Assembly (NCBI GenBank): GCA_025558095.1
Contig: JAIVFI010000020.1
Location: 434,001-498,000, forward strand
Origin: Hyaloraphidium curvatum
Lineage: Eukaryota > Monoblepharomycota > Hyaloraphidiomycetes > Hyaloraphidiales > Hyaloraphidiaceae
Reading direction: 5' to 3'
Length of the DNA stretch: 64,000 bases
The notes below the pieces were generated by a model. It saw only the letters and a list, made by a program, of their open reading frames with translations. It ran no database searches and had not been told where the DNA came from. The position numbers and the translations under genes were made by a program. Shown here one piece after another: positions 9,416-19,572 of the stretch. Positions within the stretch are counted from its first letter, which is position 1. Each line of letters opens with the position of its first letter.

Positions 9416-12400
9416 ATGGATTACGTGGGTGCACTGGGCCGCATCGACAAGGGAATCCTTCTCGCGGTGGATGAAGTGATTCGAGAGATGGTAGGGGTGG
9501 GTTACGTTACTGCGCAACGCGACGTTGAGCAACTGCCAGGACACGTGGCGAATGTTCCTGCCGACCTTGATAATGGGCGGTCATGTTGATCTGGAGACCA
9601 GGCCGTCACAGGCATCCGCGGAGGTGAGCCAACAATCGTCGCCCAACCGGACGCTACGGGTGCCAACCAAAGCTCCAGCTGGATCTTGCCATCGCGGCAT
9701 CGCGTGTGAATCCGGTACGATTATTGGCCAGATCGACCGAGTTCATGACGCACACGGTCGCGTTCCCGAACGGACTTGCAGAGCCCTCGTTGGAAGACAC
9801 GATGACTGCTTTGCTGGCGAAGCTATTGCTCTGCTTGCGGCACCACACCACGGGACCCGAAGCAGAAGCACAGGAGACTTTGGATCGTCACGTCCGGGAC
9901 TTACCGGAACAGACGCCGGCGCTTCTGGTGGCCGCAATCGGACTTCTCCTGGTGGATTCCGTCGATCCAAAAGTAGGTCCCGCACCATCTTTGAAGGACG
10001 TTGCTCAGCGGCATAGGTCTTCCTCCAATGCGCCTTGCTTGCCGAGCATGCTCCGGCAAGTCTGGCGCTCCCCGTGGTCTTGAATCAGCCCTGGCTCTTG
10101 GAAGAGCTGCCCGGAATCGCCGTTGACCTGGCCCGCTCTCGACCGGAAAAGCGGAACCACTGTCGTGACGCTCTCCGCACCGTTCTGCATGCGCTGCCCG
10201 AACCGCGTTACTCTAGGGCGTTGCAAGCTGCCCTCGTTGTGGAAAGGACGTGGGGCGGACTGTTGCTCGAGTGCTCTGTTCGGCTTAATGAAGACCCAGT
10301 GAGAACCTTGAAGGAGGGGCAACATGCCATGAGATCTAACGAAGCCGTGTGCAGACCGATGTTCTGATTGCAGCGCTCCAAGGACATTCGCTGACTTGGC
10401 TTGGGGACGAGATGCCGCACACGCAGGTGGTCGCATCACAGATGCAGGACCTGGTGTTCAAGAGGATCGAGTCGCTTGTGGTTAGTCCATGTCCTGGAAG
10501 GGTGTGGCAATGGATCACCGATCGATTGTCCAGGAGGATGGAGAGTCGGCGCAGGTCCGGCTCGCATCCTACTTGCGCGCCGTGTGTGGTCTAGTCGGGG
10601 TGTTCGGCACTGCGCTCACGAAGGATCAGGCCAACACCTGTATGGTGACCATTCGCCTGTGCAAAAGCCCACGGTGAGCTCACTGCATGCGCAGCGGCAT
10701 GTTTTTGACAGCATGGGTACCGAATGCCAGGCTGGCCGAGGTCTCAATGTGCTTGGTCGTGCTGTGTTGTGCAAGTTTCAGCATGCCTCAGCTCGGCGAT
10801 CTTGTCGGCCGCTTGCTTGCGCTTGGAGCCGGCGACTTTTGCGCTCTCGTTGCAATCCGCTTCAGGGCATCGTTCTTCGAAGAGTTGCGTAGCAATCTAC
10901 AAGACGTCTTGCAGATGCCCATCAGCATCCCCGATTCCTGCTTGGGAGTCATGGCGCGGGTGTTTGCGAGCACGGCGGTACCGGAGGACCTCATTTCAAG
11001 AGCGCTCGATCCGGCTGCTCTCTCGGAGCAATCTCTCGAGGCGTCCATCAGCGTCGCAGCACAACTTTGCAAGGGATTGGGGAGCAACCAGCTCCGCTCC
11101 GTGTCGTCGGGGTCGCTGCAACGTTGGGTCTTCCGTGCCATGCAGCTTTCTACCGGAACGGTGCATTCCGAGCTCCCGAGCCTTGTTCGGCAATGCGCCA
11201 AACTGTGGGTCTGTCGCACGTGGTGTCGCATGCTTTCTCATGGGCGCGCGTCCAGTGCTTTGCGGTCAGATTCCTCGTCCAAGATATCGGCGCAGCTGGT
11301 TCTTTCCGTCATGAGATCAGGTGCTGCTTCGCCGTCCACGAAAGTTCTCCTTTTGCTGTACCTCCTCGAGTACCAAAGCACGCTGGTTTTTGGTGACTTT
11401 GCCGGTGAGTTACCTGCGCCTGGTGACTACGCCGTGCTGAGTTCTTGCTGCAGAAGTCGCCGTCGGGAACGAGTACCCGCCGACTATGTGGAACGCTGTG
11501 CCGATCAGGGAGCTGTGGCTGGGAAGTTCGCGATCTTCTGACCGAGCTATCCGCGACGACGTCTACCCCGTCCTAACCGGATTGCTTTTGAGGAGCCGAC
11601 CTCAGCTTCTCAACCCTGTTCCTTTGGTTCGGGCACATCTGGAAGCGGGGTTTGTGGAACCGCTGAACCGCCTGCGACATCGGTGCTGACCACGCTTGTA
11701 GGGATCTTGGCCATACATCTTTGCGCGTTCCGAACCTGCTTATAGAGCTGCGCAACGCCGCATCCGACACTGCGAAGACCCTACCAGGTTGGTTCTTCGG
11801 CCACTTTAAGATCCTGAGCTCATGCGCACCAACTGCAGTTGTTCGCCGGCTTCATTCGCTTGCGCCCGCGGAGGTTGCTCAGCACGCTGGCGATCTTCTG
11901 GGATTGCTCATTCCGAAAGCGCTTTCATCAAGGTACCCGACTCCCGGATGAGTGCGCAGAAAACTGAACCGCCGTACGCCTGTAGAGATTCCGTCCTTCT
12001 CGCCGAGGTCGAATCGCTTTGGCATTCCATTTTCCCGTTCTCCAGCGACCAGTATCTCATTGCGACGGTCAATCTGCTCCGCAAACCGGGATCCAGGTGG
12101 CTGCTACTGATGATATTTCTAAAGTTGCTGCTGGCTAAGCTTGTTCTCCAGGCCTGTAGGTTGGGAGGAGCTGGTCATCGATCCGCTCGTCTTGTTTCAG
12201 TGTTCGGATGCTGTCTTTCGATCTGCCTCCCTCGTTCGCATTTTCCTTGCAGTAAGTTTTCTTTCGATTCTGAGCGCCGGATCCGCGCTAAGGCTTGCTC
12301 CAGATCCTCACGACCTTCCGAAGCGCATCACGATCCGCGTACGATGCCCTTTACCGGGTCGAGAGTCGGAAGACGGTGAGAACCCAATACAGTAGCAAAG

Positions 12401-13163
12401 ATGCGAAGCTCACGCTTCGGCACAGCCCAGCCTGATTGACGCTTCGCACATCAAGGCTTTCCTGAAGCTGCAAGAATGCGCGGTTCTGCAGTCTTTGTTG
12501 AAGAGCTGTTTGTTGCTCCAAAGCGATGCGGATGCGCTAGACGCGCGGGGCGCTATCTTCGCCTACATGCACCAACAGTTCATTGAACGACCAGAGTATA
12601 TTCAGCTTGTGCTGCTTCAAGGGTTCGATAGCAAGCTCATGGAGCCCGTCGTGGCGGGGATCCCATCGCTGCGTACGTTTCCGCGGCGCCGTTCCCTGGC
12701 GAATCTCGGCTGACGCCGCCTTCCAGATGTTGCCTTCGACTTTAGCACCCAACTAGTCACGACGACGTTCGGCATTGAATTCCTGGCGCTGTTGACCGCG
12801 CAGTACCCTATTAAGCGGAGCCTCGAGGTTGCACAGCGGGTTTTACTCCCTCGATTGCAGACGCTGCTCTCGCCCGTCGCGGCATTCAACGTTGCCTTGC
12901 AAGCGGGAGAACTGGATGTGTCTTTGCCGGTGGTTCCAAAGGACGCTGCACAGCTTGCTGGGGCTTGCCTGACCCTTGCGCGCACGTTTCCGGAGCTTTC
13001 GGAAGGAATCATCGCCATCCTGCGCGACGCCAACGTGGATGCAAGGGCGTTGGAAGGGAGAACCGATGGACCCGTCGAAGCCTGGTCAACTTACCGGACC
13101 ATCGTGGATCAGACGATCGAGGACCTGCGAGCACTTCAGCGGCGTGCGGCTGGTCCAACTTAG
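9416..13163 (+). CDS. INTS2: Integrator complex subunit 2
   Basis: Structural subunit of the Integrator complex, which cleaves nascent RNAs at Pol II pause sites and snRNA genes. The N-terminus is divergent, but the helical-repeat body and C-terminus align with animal INTS2. Examples are KVLLLLYLLEYQSTLVFGDF, then PIRELWLGSSRSSDRAIRDD, EELVIDPLVLFQCSDAVFRS, and FIERPEYIQLVLLQGFDSKL followed by VVAGIPSLR. The end has FGIEFLALLTAQYPIKRSLE and CLTLARTFPELSEGIIAILR. It is cut into roughly ten or more exons by introns as short as about 32-55 nt, several opening with GTGAG or GTAGG. The start at 9416 is the first ATG of the frame MDYVGALGRIDKGILLAVDE. It converges on the MAPEG gene. Confidence 0.82.
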
Positions 13164-13265
13164 ATGGATGTGCTGCGCCTTCGGATGCTCAGATGCACCA
13201 AACATTTCAATCGAAGATTGCGAAGGATACAGCACTGAGAATGCAACCGCAGGCACTAATGGACA

Positions 13266-14832
13266 CTACCCCTTGACGGCGTTCCGAATCGCCGACAGCG
13301 CCACGGGTACCGCAAGAGCTAACATGGCAAAGACGGTTCCGTAGCTGTCGGAGGCGACGGCGGGACTCTGATTAGTGCCGCAAGGCGGTTGCAATGCCGG
13401 TTCACTTACAGGCCCGGAGCTCGACCGGGTCCAGTGCTGTGGGAATCTTTGGAACCTTCGATCCCTGCCCGCGATCGCTGTCAGCACCTCGGCAGTTCCG
13501 AGAAGCGAAGCGAACTCTACCGTACTGGTGGTACAGGACTTGAGCAACTGCCCAGGTCGCCCACAGAATGTGAAGCACAAGGCGATTGAGCCCCGAAGCT
13601 TCGGCAAACAGGGACAGCACGACCATCGGGCCGAATGCCTTGGCGTAGTCGCCCAGAGATTCGATCCGCCGGCTCAGGGCCGAGTGCCGCCGGTAGATCA
13701 CTTTGGTGGACTCGACACCCGCAGCGGAGCGCACGGCCGCTGGGTGGTCGCGATCCGGGCGGGGCGAAGGCGGCGGGGAGACGGGAGATATGGCATCCTC
13801 GTCCGGGGGACCGAGGGAGGGCGTCACAAACTCGGCTTCTGCGGCGGGTCAGATTACGCATTTGTGCGGGGAATGCGTCCCGATAAAGCTCACCTTCGCG
13901 AGAGGAAGTGGCCTCCCGGATCCTTTCCAGCGTGCCGTCGCTCAGGAAGACCTTGGTCCGGAGCCTTGCCGGCCGTCAGATCGATCGACTCCGAAGAACT
14001 GGACAACCCACCTTTGTGCCCAGACCCGAGTTAGCAGCCATGCTAGCACGAGAGTGCCCAGCACGGTGTAGAGGGCAGTCAGCGGCGCCTGCTCAGCAAC
14101 GTTGCCTCCCCGCCCGATCGATCTCCCGGCGACGAGGTTCCTTGCGCCGCCGGCGACAGCCTCCGTCCCTTCGACGAGGCGCCTCTTGGCTTCCTGGACT
14201 GCCTCCTCGGCACGATCTTCCATCTCCTCGGCGGCTTCTGTGACGTAGGAGGTGACGACCCTGTACGCTGACTTGGCAGATCCCGCAGCTCGGTTGACCG
14301 GCTGGGTGATTCGGCTGATCGCGTCGCCAGCTTCGTCCACCAGGCCCTCTGCAACGCGACGGGCGCGGCCGGTTGCTTCCTGGGCGGCACTGGAGACGGA
14401 CGCCCCGGCCTCGGAAGCCTTGGACGGCACCGCGGACGCCGCGGCGCGAGCTCTCTCGGAGACGGAGCCCGCGGCACCCCGAACTGCGGCGACGGCCTCG
14501 CGGGCCTCTTCTTCGGGGCCTGCAGCGCCGGCCTCGCGGTCCTCTTGCTTCCCAACGAACCACTCGCGGACGCGCTCGACGATGGGCTTTCCAGTCTGCG
14601 AGGAAACTTCGCGGATCCGCACGCGGTGAGGGAAGCCGTGTACGTCGTGAATGTGCTCCTCGCGTCTCCCCAGTAGCAGGTTGCGGACTGACTCGAGGAT
14701 ACTGGGCTGCAGTTCGGGCGGCGGCGGCACTATCGTCGGCTTCCCGGCTACGGCGGCTGCGCTCCCGCGACCCACGTGCGGCTCCTCGTCAATGTCCTCG
14801 ATCTCATAGACTCGCTCACGCTGGCGGGACAT
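13266..14832 (-). CDS. MAPEG-domain membrane protein with long amphipathic N-terminus
   Basis: The C-terminal part fits the MAPEG fold (four-helix membrane enzymes of eicosanoid and glutathione metabolism). Transmembrane helix 1 is LTALYTVLGTLVLAWLLTRV, then VFLSDGTLERIREATSSRE, then RRIESLGDYAKAFGPMVVLS and LFAEASGLNRLVLHILWATW. An exon follows with LGTAEVLTAIAG, and the last helix is TVFAMLALAVPVALSAIRNA. The first helix is in one open frame with about 220 N-terminal residues of Ala/Glu/Arg-rich amphipathic sequence (SERARAAASAVPSKASEAGA, RRVAEGLVDEAGDAISRI). These resemble LEA or apolipoprotein-type helices. The start is ATG at 14832; upstream in-frame codons give only a GTG. An intron of about 53 nt follows helix 1. 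Two adjacent genes remain possible. No catalytic assignment. Confidence 0.55.
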
Positions 14833-15554
14833 CGTTTCTTGCTGGTGTCGCTTCAGGGGAAGGTTGTGGAGCGGTTGTGATGTGGAGGTCGGTGATGACG
14901 TGGCGGTCTGCCACGTCACAAGGGAAGGGATGCATGCTACACTGACCGCGCAGTCTGTGTTTGACGAACAGATGAACGCTTCGTAAGTCCCGCGACAAAG
15001 ACTACGTGTACACTAGAAGAAGCTGCCAGCCCGGACTGGTAATCGATCCGAAGGACCGTCCGCATCAGTGAATGATGCCTTCGTGACGGAACTGCGGAAC
15101 GTCAAGACTGTGCTCTAGGCCGCTATGCTGAATCAATTCTTCGCCCGAGAAGGTCTCTGTCCGACCCGCGGTGCCTACAAGCTCGCCAGTGGCTCCAGCA
15201 CACGTCGGTCGCGCCGACGTTCATCTGCAAGTCACGGTGGCCAGTCGGGCGCGACAGCACAGTGTCATGGACTGCCCCTTCCACGCGCAATCGTTCGGCC
15301 AGTCCTACTTCTGCGATTGAACCGCCCATGCCAGTCGAAGTGGCACGGCCGCGCGAGCCAAGCAACAAAGACAGTGCCGGCGATGGGCGACGGGCAAACA
15401 GGCTCTCGTCTCAAGCCTCAAGTCGTTCATTTGCACGCGAAGATCTCCTTCGTTGCCGTGTCCCGCCTCGAGTTGGAGTGTGTCACGGCCGCAGCGAGTT
15501 GGGCTCCAAGCAGGAGCAGGAACAGCTCGTCACCCGCACTCGTCGAGCCAGACG
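14833..15554. other. Intergenic region without a recognisable gene
   Basis: About 720 bp between the MAPEG gene start and the stop of the GON7-like gene, both on the minus strand. Several short open frames exist on both strands; none carries a recognisable motif, and codon use differs from the neighbours. I see no repeat, tRNA-like cloverleaf or selfish element. A small spliced gene cannot be excluded. Confidence 0.35.
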
Positions 15555-15908
15555 CTACTCCAGATCATCCCCTTGCTCTTCGACATCGTAGAGCTCCTCC
15601 TCGTCAATCTCGCCAGCCGGTTGCGACGCGTCCTCTGTCGACGCCGGCGAGACTGTTTGCCCGCCGGTCGCCGTCCGTTCCCGGGCCTCCCGCGCCATCT
15701 CGTCCGTCAAAAACGCGTTCACATCGACGTGTGCTTTCTCCAAAGCGGTCACGAGCCGCGACAGATAGCTGGGAACCGCCGTGGGATCCGGCGCGGTTGA
15801 GGGTGGGGGCGGGACGGGGAACTTCATGACCTCCGTCCGCGGCCGTCCTTGATCGGATGCGTGCGGCGTGTGAGAGAATGTCGCGAGCACCGCGTTGGAA
15901 GCCGCCAT
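15555..15908 (-). CDS. Possible GON7-like KEOPS subunit
   Basis: Single-exon frame of 117 residues, ATG at 15908 and stop TAG at 15555-15557. The middle reads TEVMKFPVPPPP, then SYLSRLVTALEKAHVDVNAF followed by LTDEM, and the tail is acidic (IDEEELYDVEEQGDDLE). This order resembles fungal GON7, the small disordered subunit that caps the KEOPS complex making t6A37 in tRNA. There the pattern is a YLxxL helix, a D-[IV]-N-x-FLT motif and an acidic end. The protein is too short and low in complexity for certainty. Any other small acidic scaffold with this pattern would fit. Confidence 0.45.
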   Translation of the reverse strand: MAASNAVLATFSHTPHASDQGRPRTEVMKFPVPPPPSTAPDPTAVPSYLSRLVTALEKAHVDVNAFLTDEMAREARERTATGGQTVSPASTEDASQPAGEIDEEELYDVEEQGDDLE

Positions 15909-16489
15909 GGCTCCAACGACTGTGGCGTCTTGGACGGGTTCGCGACTCGGGAGCCAGGACACTGATCGTGTGCAAAGACACCAGAGGCTCTCTCGTATCC
16001 GATTGATAAGGACGTCTGTTCACTGTGCATCACGGCTGCTGCCATCCATGTTGAAGCCAATCTGAGCCTCAGGATTGAGATGGAGTTTAGATTGCGCAAT
16101 GGGTGGCTTTGGGGCTATGAATACCTAGGAGGGCGGACCTGGCTAGAGGGGAACGGAGGAGAGCGAACGCCACCCACTCCATTCGCACCTGTTCCGGGCG
16201 CCTGGATCCGGAGGAAACAGAGAGGCAGCCCAGACACCATACATGAACCCTCGATGCTTCTGACTATCTGTCAGGACGGGCCTTGGGAGATGGCCTAGTC
16301 ATGGGTTGGTGAGGGACAGCATGCATATGGGTGCGGCCCAACCACCATGTACCCCCACTGCTTCTCACTGTGTACATAGACATCCCACCACCTTTGTGCT
16401 GTGCAGTGCCCATGCCAGCTGGCCCCTGGGTTCCTGACATCTTATGAAAACTAGCTTGCATGTACTCGGGCCTTGTGCCCGTGGCCATA
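15909..16489. other. Transition from host sequence into the repeat island
   Basis: The first 170 bases continue the GC-rich host style upstream of the GON7-like gene. From about 16090 the base composition changes to the more AT-balanced, CA/TG-rich style of the mobile elements. The right part is probably the 3' untranslated end of the minus-strand LINE that begins further right. I cannot place the exact LINE 3' terminus and see no poly-A tract that would mark it. Confidence 0.4.
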
Positions 16490-16751
16490 TGTCTCTACTA
16501 GTGAGTAGGAATGTTTTCCCTGCAGAATAGAATAGTATTGGTGACCCGGACCTGCCCCTGGCTTGGCCGCTGTTACACCATGAGTTTGCTGCTAATTGCA
16601 AAGTTCATCGTCGTCGTGTGTCTTTTTCATTTTCCCAGTTTTCCTGTCCTTCATGGACTTTGAGATGAAGCTGGCAATGGAGTTGAGGGCCTTCTCCTTC
16701 TGCCGCCTCGCTTTGATCGTGGGCTCGAACTCCTTGATGCTAAGAGCCCAG

Positions 16752-16975
16752 TGTTGGAATGGATTGTTGCTTCGATTCTATCTCAATAGGGAGTCTATTG
16801 GCGTGTGGGGATACTTGGGTACGACCGGAGGGGTCATCTAGGGACTTGTCATCACAAGGGAATGGACAACGGGTCAACGTGAAACTGTCCCTCTCCCCAT
16901 CCCGTCCATCTGAGTTCTGACCCGGTTCAGACCACTGGGGCTACGTCTTCCCCACGCCCCATAGCCACTCAAACA
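16752..16975 (+). repeat. Left LTR of element A (224 bp)
   Basis: Starts TGTTGGAATGG and ends CACTCAAACA. The last bases are altered relative to the other three copies, which end CCACTCCAACA, so the terminal inverted repeat TGTTGGA/TCCAACA is imperfect here only. Confidence 0.9.
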
Positions 16976-16993
16976 GGTCTATGAGCCCAAAGG
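16976..16993 (+). promoter_or_regulatory. Primer-binding site of element A
   Basis: GGTCTATGAGCCCAAAGG immediately follows the LTR. Its reverse complement contains GGGCTCATA, the anticodon arm of a methionine tRNA. Drosophila copia begins with a similar GGTTATGGGCCC and is primed by a half initiator tRNA, so the same mode is likely here. Element B carries the same site. Confidence 0.65.
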
Positions 16994-17125
16994 GTTGTGA
17001 AAGACGAAAGATGCGGCTGTGAAGTTGCCGGGTGGCGCACATAGCCGGGGGAGCCGCAATCTACCAACGCTGGTTCTGGAACTGCCTGGACAGGTTGGAG
17101 AACGCTGAAAGAGAGCGTGCTCAAG

Positions 17126-19198
17126 ATGAGGAGCTTGCGGGATCGTGGAATTGAGTTCACGATGGGAGGCAGAATATGGAGAGTGGTACAGGGGACCATT
17201 CTCAGGGAGGACGGAAGGAACCTCCGAGACTGGAAGCTTGCGATGGAAAAGAAGCTCCAGATAGAAGGACTCTTGCCCTACGTGACAGGAGCAATGGCAA
17301 AGCCAACTGTGGGTGTGGCAGGGGCCACGACCAAGGACATGGACGACTGGATTGCACACGACCAAGTGGCCCTGGGATTGATCCTGGAGACTCTACCAAG
17401 GGCACTGCAACGTGTATTCTTCTCTGTGGACACTGCCAGGGAGATCTGGGACGGTCTGGAGAGGAAATTCGCGAGGGAGAACGAACTCTGGAACACGTCT
17501 GAAGGCACAGCGGGACGGAGCGCCAATGAGGAGTGCCAGGGAGCACAATCGACCGTGGAAACTCGAAGATCAGATGGAGGAGCATCCAAGGGAGGCCGAG
17601 ATGGCGATGGAAAACGTGTCAGAGGTCAGAAACGACGCGGTGTCGAGCGAGGTGGTGATCAATCACGTGGAAGCACGAGAAACGCGTCGAGAAACGCTTG
17701 CTATATGTGTGGAGAGGTTGTGCATTACGCCAGGAATTGCTTACACCGCGGAAACGCGTGTCTTCGGTGCGGGGAACCTGGACACTGGGAGACACTCTGT
17801 AAGAGGATCGCGGAGACCAATGCGCGTGAGGAGAAGCAGATGGAGCTTACCTTGGACGATAATCTGATCAAGGAGAACCTCGTGGATATGGTAGTGGCAC
17901 TGGGAGTCAAGGATTGGAAGGAGAACGCGTTCCAAGGAGAGGAACGTGAGCATGAAGTGCTGGAGGATTCCAGGAAGGCAGCACACGTGAATGCTCTCGG
18001 GGACAGGACCATGGAGGAAAATAACGCGTCTAGGAACGTGTTGGAGGTCGAGAAACCACTTTTTGGAGAGGATGTTTGTGGCCTACGTGACTTTGGGACC
18101 ACGAAGGGATCGGCGATGGCGGGCGGTATTCAGAAGACACAACTGAGGTTCTTGACAGGGAAGATCATCACTTTGATGGAGGATGCAAACATTGGAGATC
18201 GATGTGGAGCATTGCCATCGATTGAGAGCGTGGTGAAGATGGGATTCCTGGTGCTGTTGGGCCCAGAGGGTGGCAATATTCTTTCCCCAGAGGGTGAACT
18301 CATGGGAACACTGAGTTTGCACAACAGCTCGTATCAGATGAACGCAGAGATCGTGGAGGATGATCCCTACCTTGCAGAGGGAGCTAGAGGCTCAGATTTC
18401 GAAGGACATGAGGTGTGTGACTTGACCAGAGGAGGGCCTGACTGTGGAAGTGGAAGTACCTTCAGCAGAGCTGAGAAATTGGACGCATCATATGGAGGGA
18501 TGCAGCAGACACTCATGCAAGACGATTTGAACATGCCGGATAACCAGGGGGATTTGAATTTGGTTCAGAATGGAGATGCTGAAACAGATTTTGTTGCTGA
18601 CTTGGGAAAGGAGACTAAAGATGCAAACGGACAGCTGCTTTGCGAAATTGACATGGGGATCTTGAAGGACAATCATTCCGGAACAGACATGATTCAGAAG
18701 GAAGTGGAGTTGTATGAGCAGTCTTTGATTTTGGGTACTTGCAACACAATGGATCCTGAGGGTGATGAACCAGAGACAAAGGGTATTGGTGATACAGATG
18801 TTCTTGGACACTGTAAAGGCAATGACCCATTCCTGGAAGGAGCAGAAGAAAGCGATTCAGGGGAAGTGATGAAGGGTGACTCACTTTCTGGGAGACTTGC
18901 TGTTGGTGAATCACTTTCTGGGAGATGTGCTTTTGATCCAGTCAACACGGGACACGTGGAGGAGGTGTTGCAAGGACATCATCAGAGTGCTTTGCCAACA
19001 AGCTTGAAGGACAACTGGATGTTGCAAGGACATCATCAGAGTGCTTTGCCGACAAGCTTGAAGGACAACTGGATGGACTCTAAAGGAGCAGAGCATGTGA
19101 CCAATGGAAGAGCCAGACATTCTAGGAAGACTCTGGAATGGTGGAAACTGACCAGGTGGAAGGACCTGGAGAAACCACGCATGCAATGGGACTGTTGA
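17126..19198 (+). CDS. Gag-like protein with two zinc knuckles and a long unknown C-terminal region
   Basis: An intact 690-residue frame in LTR element A. Residues about 30-120 resemble the Ty1/Copia Gag core (EKKLQIEGLLPYVTGAMAKP, then VDTAREIWDGLERKFARENE). Two CCHC knuckles follow near residues 192-225: CYMCGEVVHYARNC and CLRCGEPGHWETLC. The remaining 460 residues are acidic, methionine- and glycine-rich, and match no pol domain I know. Near the end a 54-bp unit is repeated in tandem, duplicating LQGHHQSALPTSLKDNWM. ATG 17126 is chosen; another in-frame ATG is at 17161. The frame has stayed open although no enzyme is encoded, consistent with recent activity by borrowing enzymes. Confidence 0.7.
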   Translation: MRSLRDRGIEFTMGGRIWRVVQGTILREDGRNLRDWKLAMEKKLQIEGLLPYVTGAMAKPTVGVAGATTKDMDDWIAHDQVALGLILETLPRALQRVFFSVDTAREIWDGLERKFARENELWNTSEGTAGRSANEECQGAQSTVETRRSDGGASKGGRDGDGKRVRGQKRRGVERGGDQSRGSTRNASRNACYMCGEVVHYARNCLHRGNACLRCGEPGHWETLCKRIAETNAREEKQMELTLDDNLIKENLVDMVVALGVKDWKENAFQGEEREHEVLEDSRKAAHVNALGDRTMEENNASRNVLEVEKPLFGEDVCGLRDFGTTKGSAMAGGIQKTQLRFLTGKIITLMEDANIGDRCGALPSIESVVKMGFLVLLGPEGGNILSPEGELMGTLSLHNSSYQMNAEIVEDDPYLAEGARGSDFEGHEVCDLTRGGPDCGSGSTFSRAEKLDASYGGMQQTLMQDDLNMPDNQGDLNLVQNGDAETDFVADLGKETKDANGQLLCEIDMGILKDNHSGTDMIQKEVELYEQSLILGTCNTMDPEGDEPETKGIGDTDVLGHCKGNDPFLEGAEESDSGEVMKGDSLSGRLAVGESLSGRCAFDPVNTGHVEEVLQGHHQSALPTSLKDNWMLQGHHQSALPTSLKDNWMDSKGAEHVTNGRARHSRKTLEWWKLTRWKDLEKPRMQWDC
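18967..19074 (+). repeat. 54-bp tandem duplication in the element A ORF
   Basis: Two adjacent 54-bp copies, at 18967-19020 and 19021-19074, differ at one base (CCAACA versus CCGACA). The length is a multiple of three, so the frame is kept and 18 residues are repeated. Confidence 0.92.
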
Positions 19199-19490
19199 GC
19201 TTTGATTTAGAATCAGCAGAAGGATCTGTGCAATGTGCAACGAGGCAGAACCAGTCTGTGTGCAGGAAACTAGCAAGAGGTGCATAACACTGTGATGCAA
19301 ATGACTGAATTTGAAGGACCAAAAGTGGATAGCTAAGTTTGAGCATTTCAAAGCACTTAGGGGATTTGTGGAGATTTGAAAGTGAAACTGGAGATTTCTC
19401 AGGGATTCTTGACAGGAGGGGAGTATTGAAAGTGACTTGATAATTGCAACTGGTTTGCAACGGAGATCACATCTGGGAGACAACTTTGCA

Positions 19491-19572
19491 ACGAGGGGGA
19501 GTGTTGGAACCTATGCATTGCTACGTTGTTGGGATTGATATGCACTGGAGGGAATCTTGCAACAAGGGGGAG
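19491..19572 (+). repeat. Duplicated polypurine tract before the right LTR of element A
   Basis: The purine tract GAGGGGGAG followed by TGTTGGAA occurs at about 19493-19509, and again as AAGGGGGAG directly before the LTR at 19573. The first copy is followed by only eight bases that match the LTR start. Only the second can prime a normal LTR. Confidence 0.7.

Noticed and set aside
13402-13827. Separate small membrane-protein gene
   Set aside because: Its apparent start is a GTG, and upstream exons with the first MAPEG helix splice onto it, so it is treated as part of one gene.
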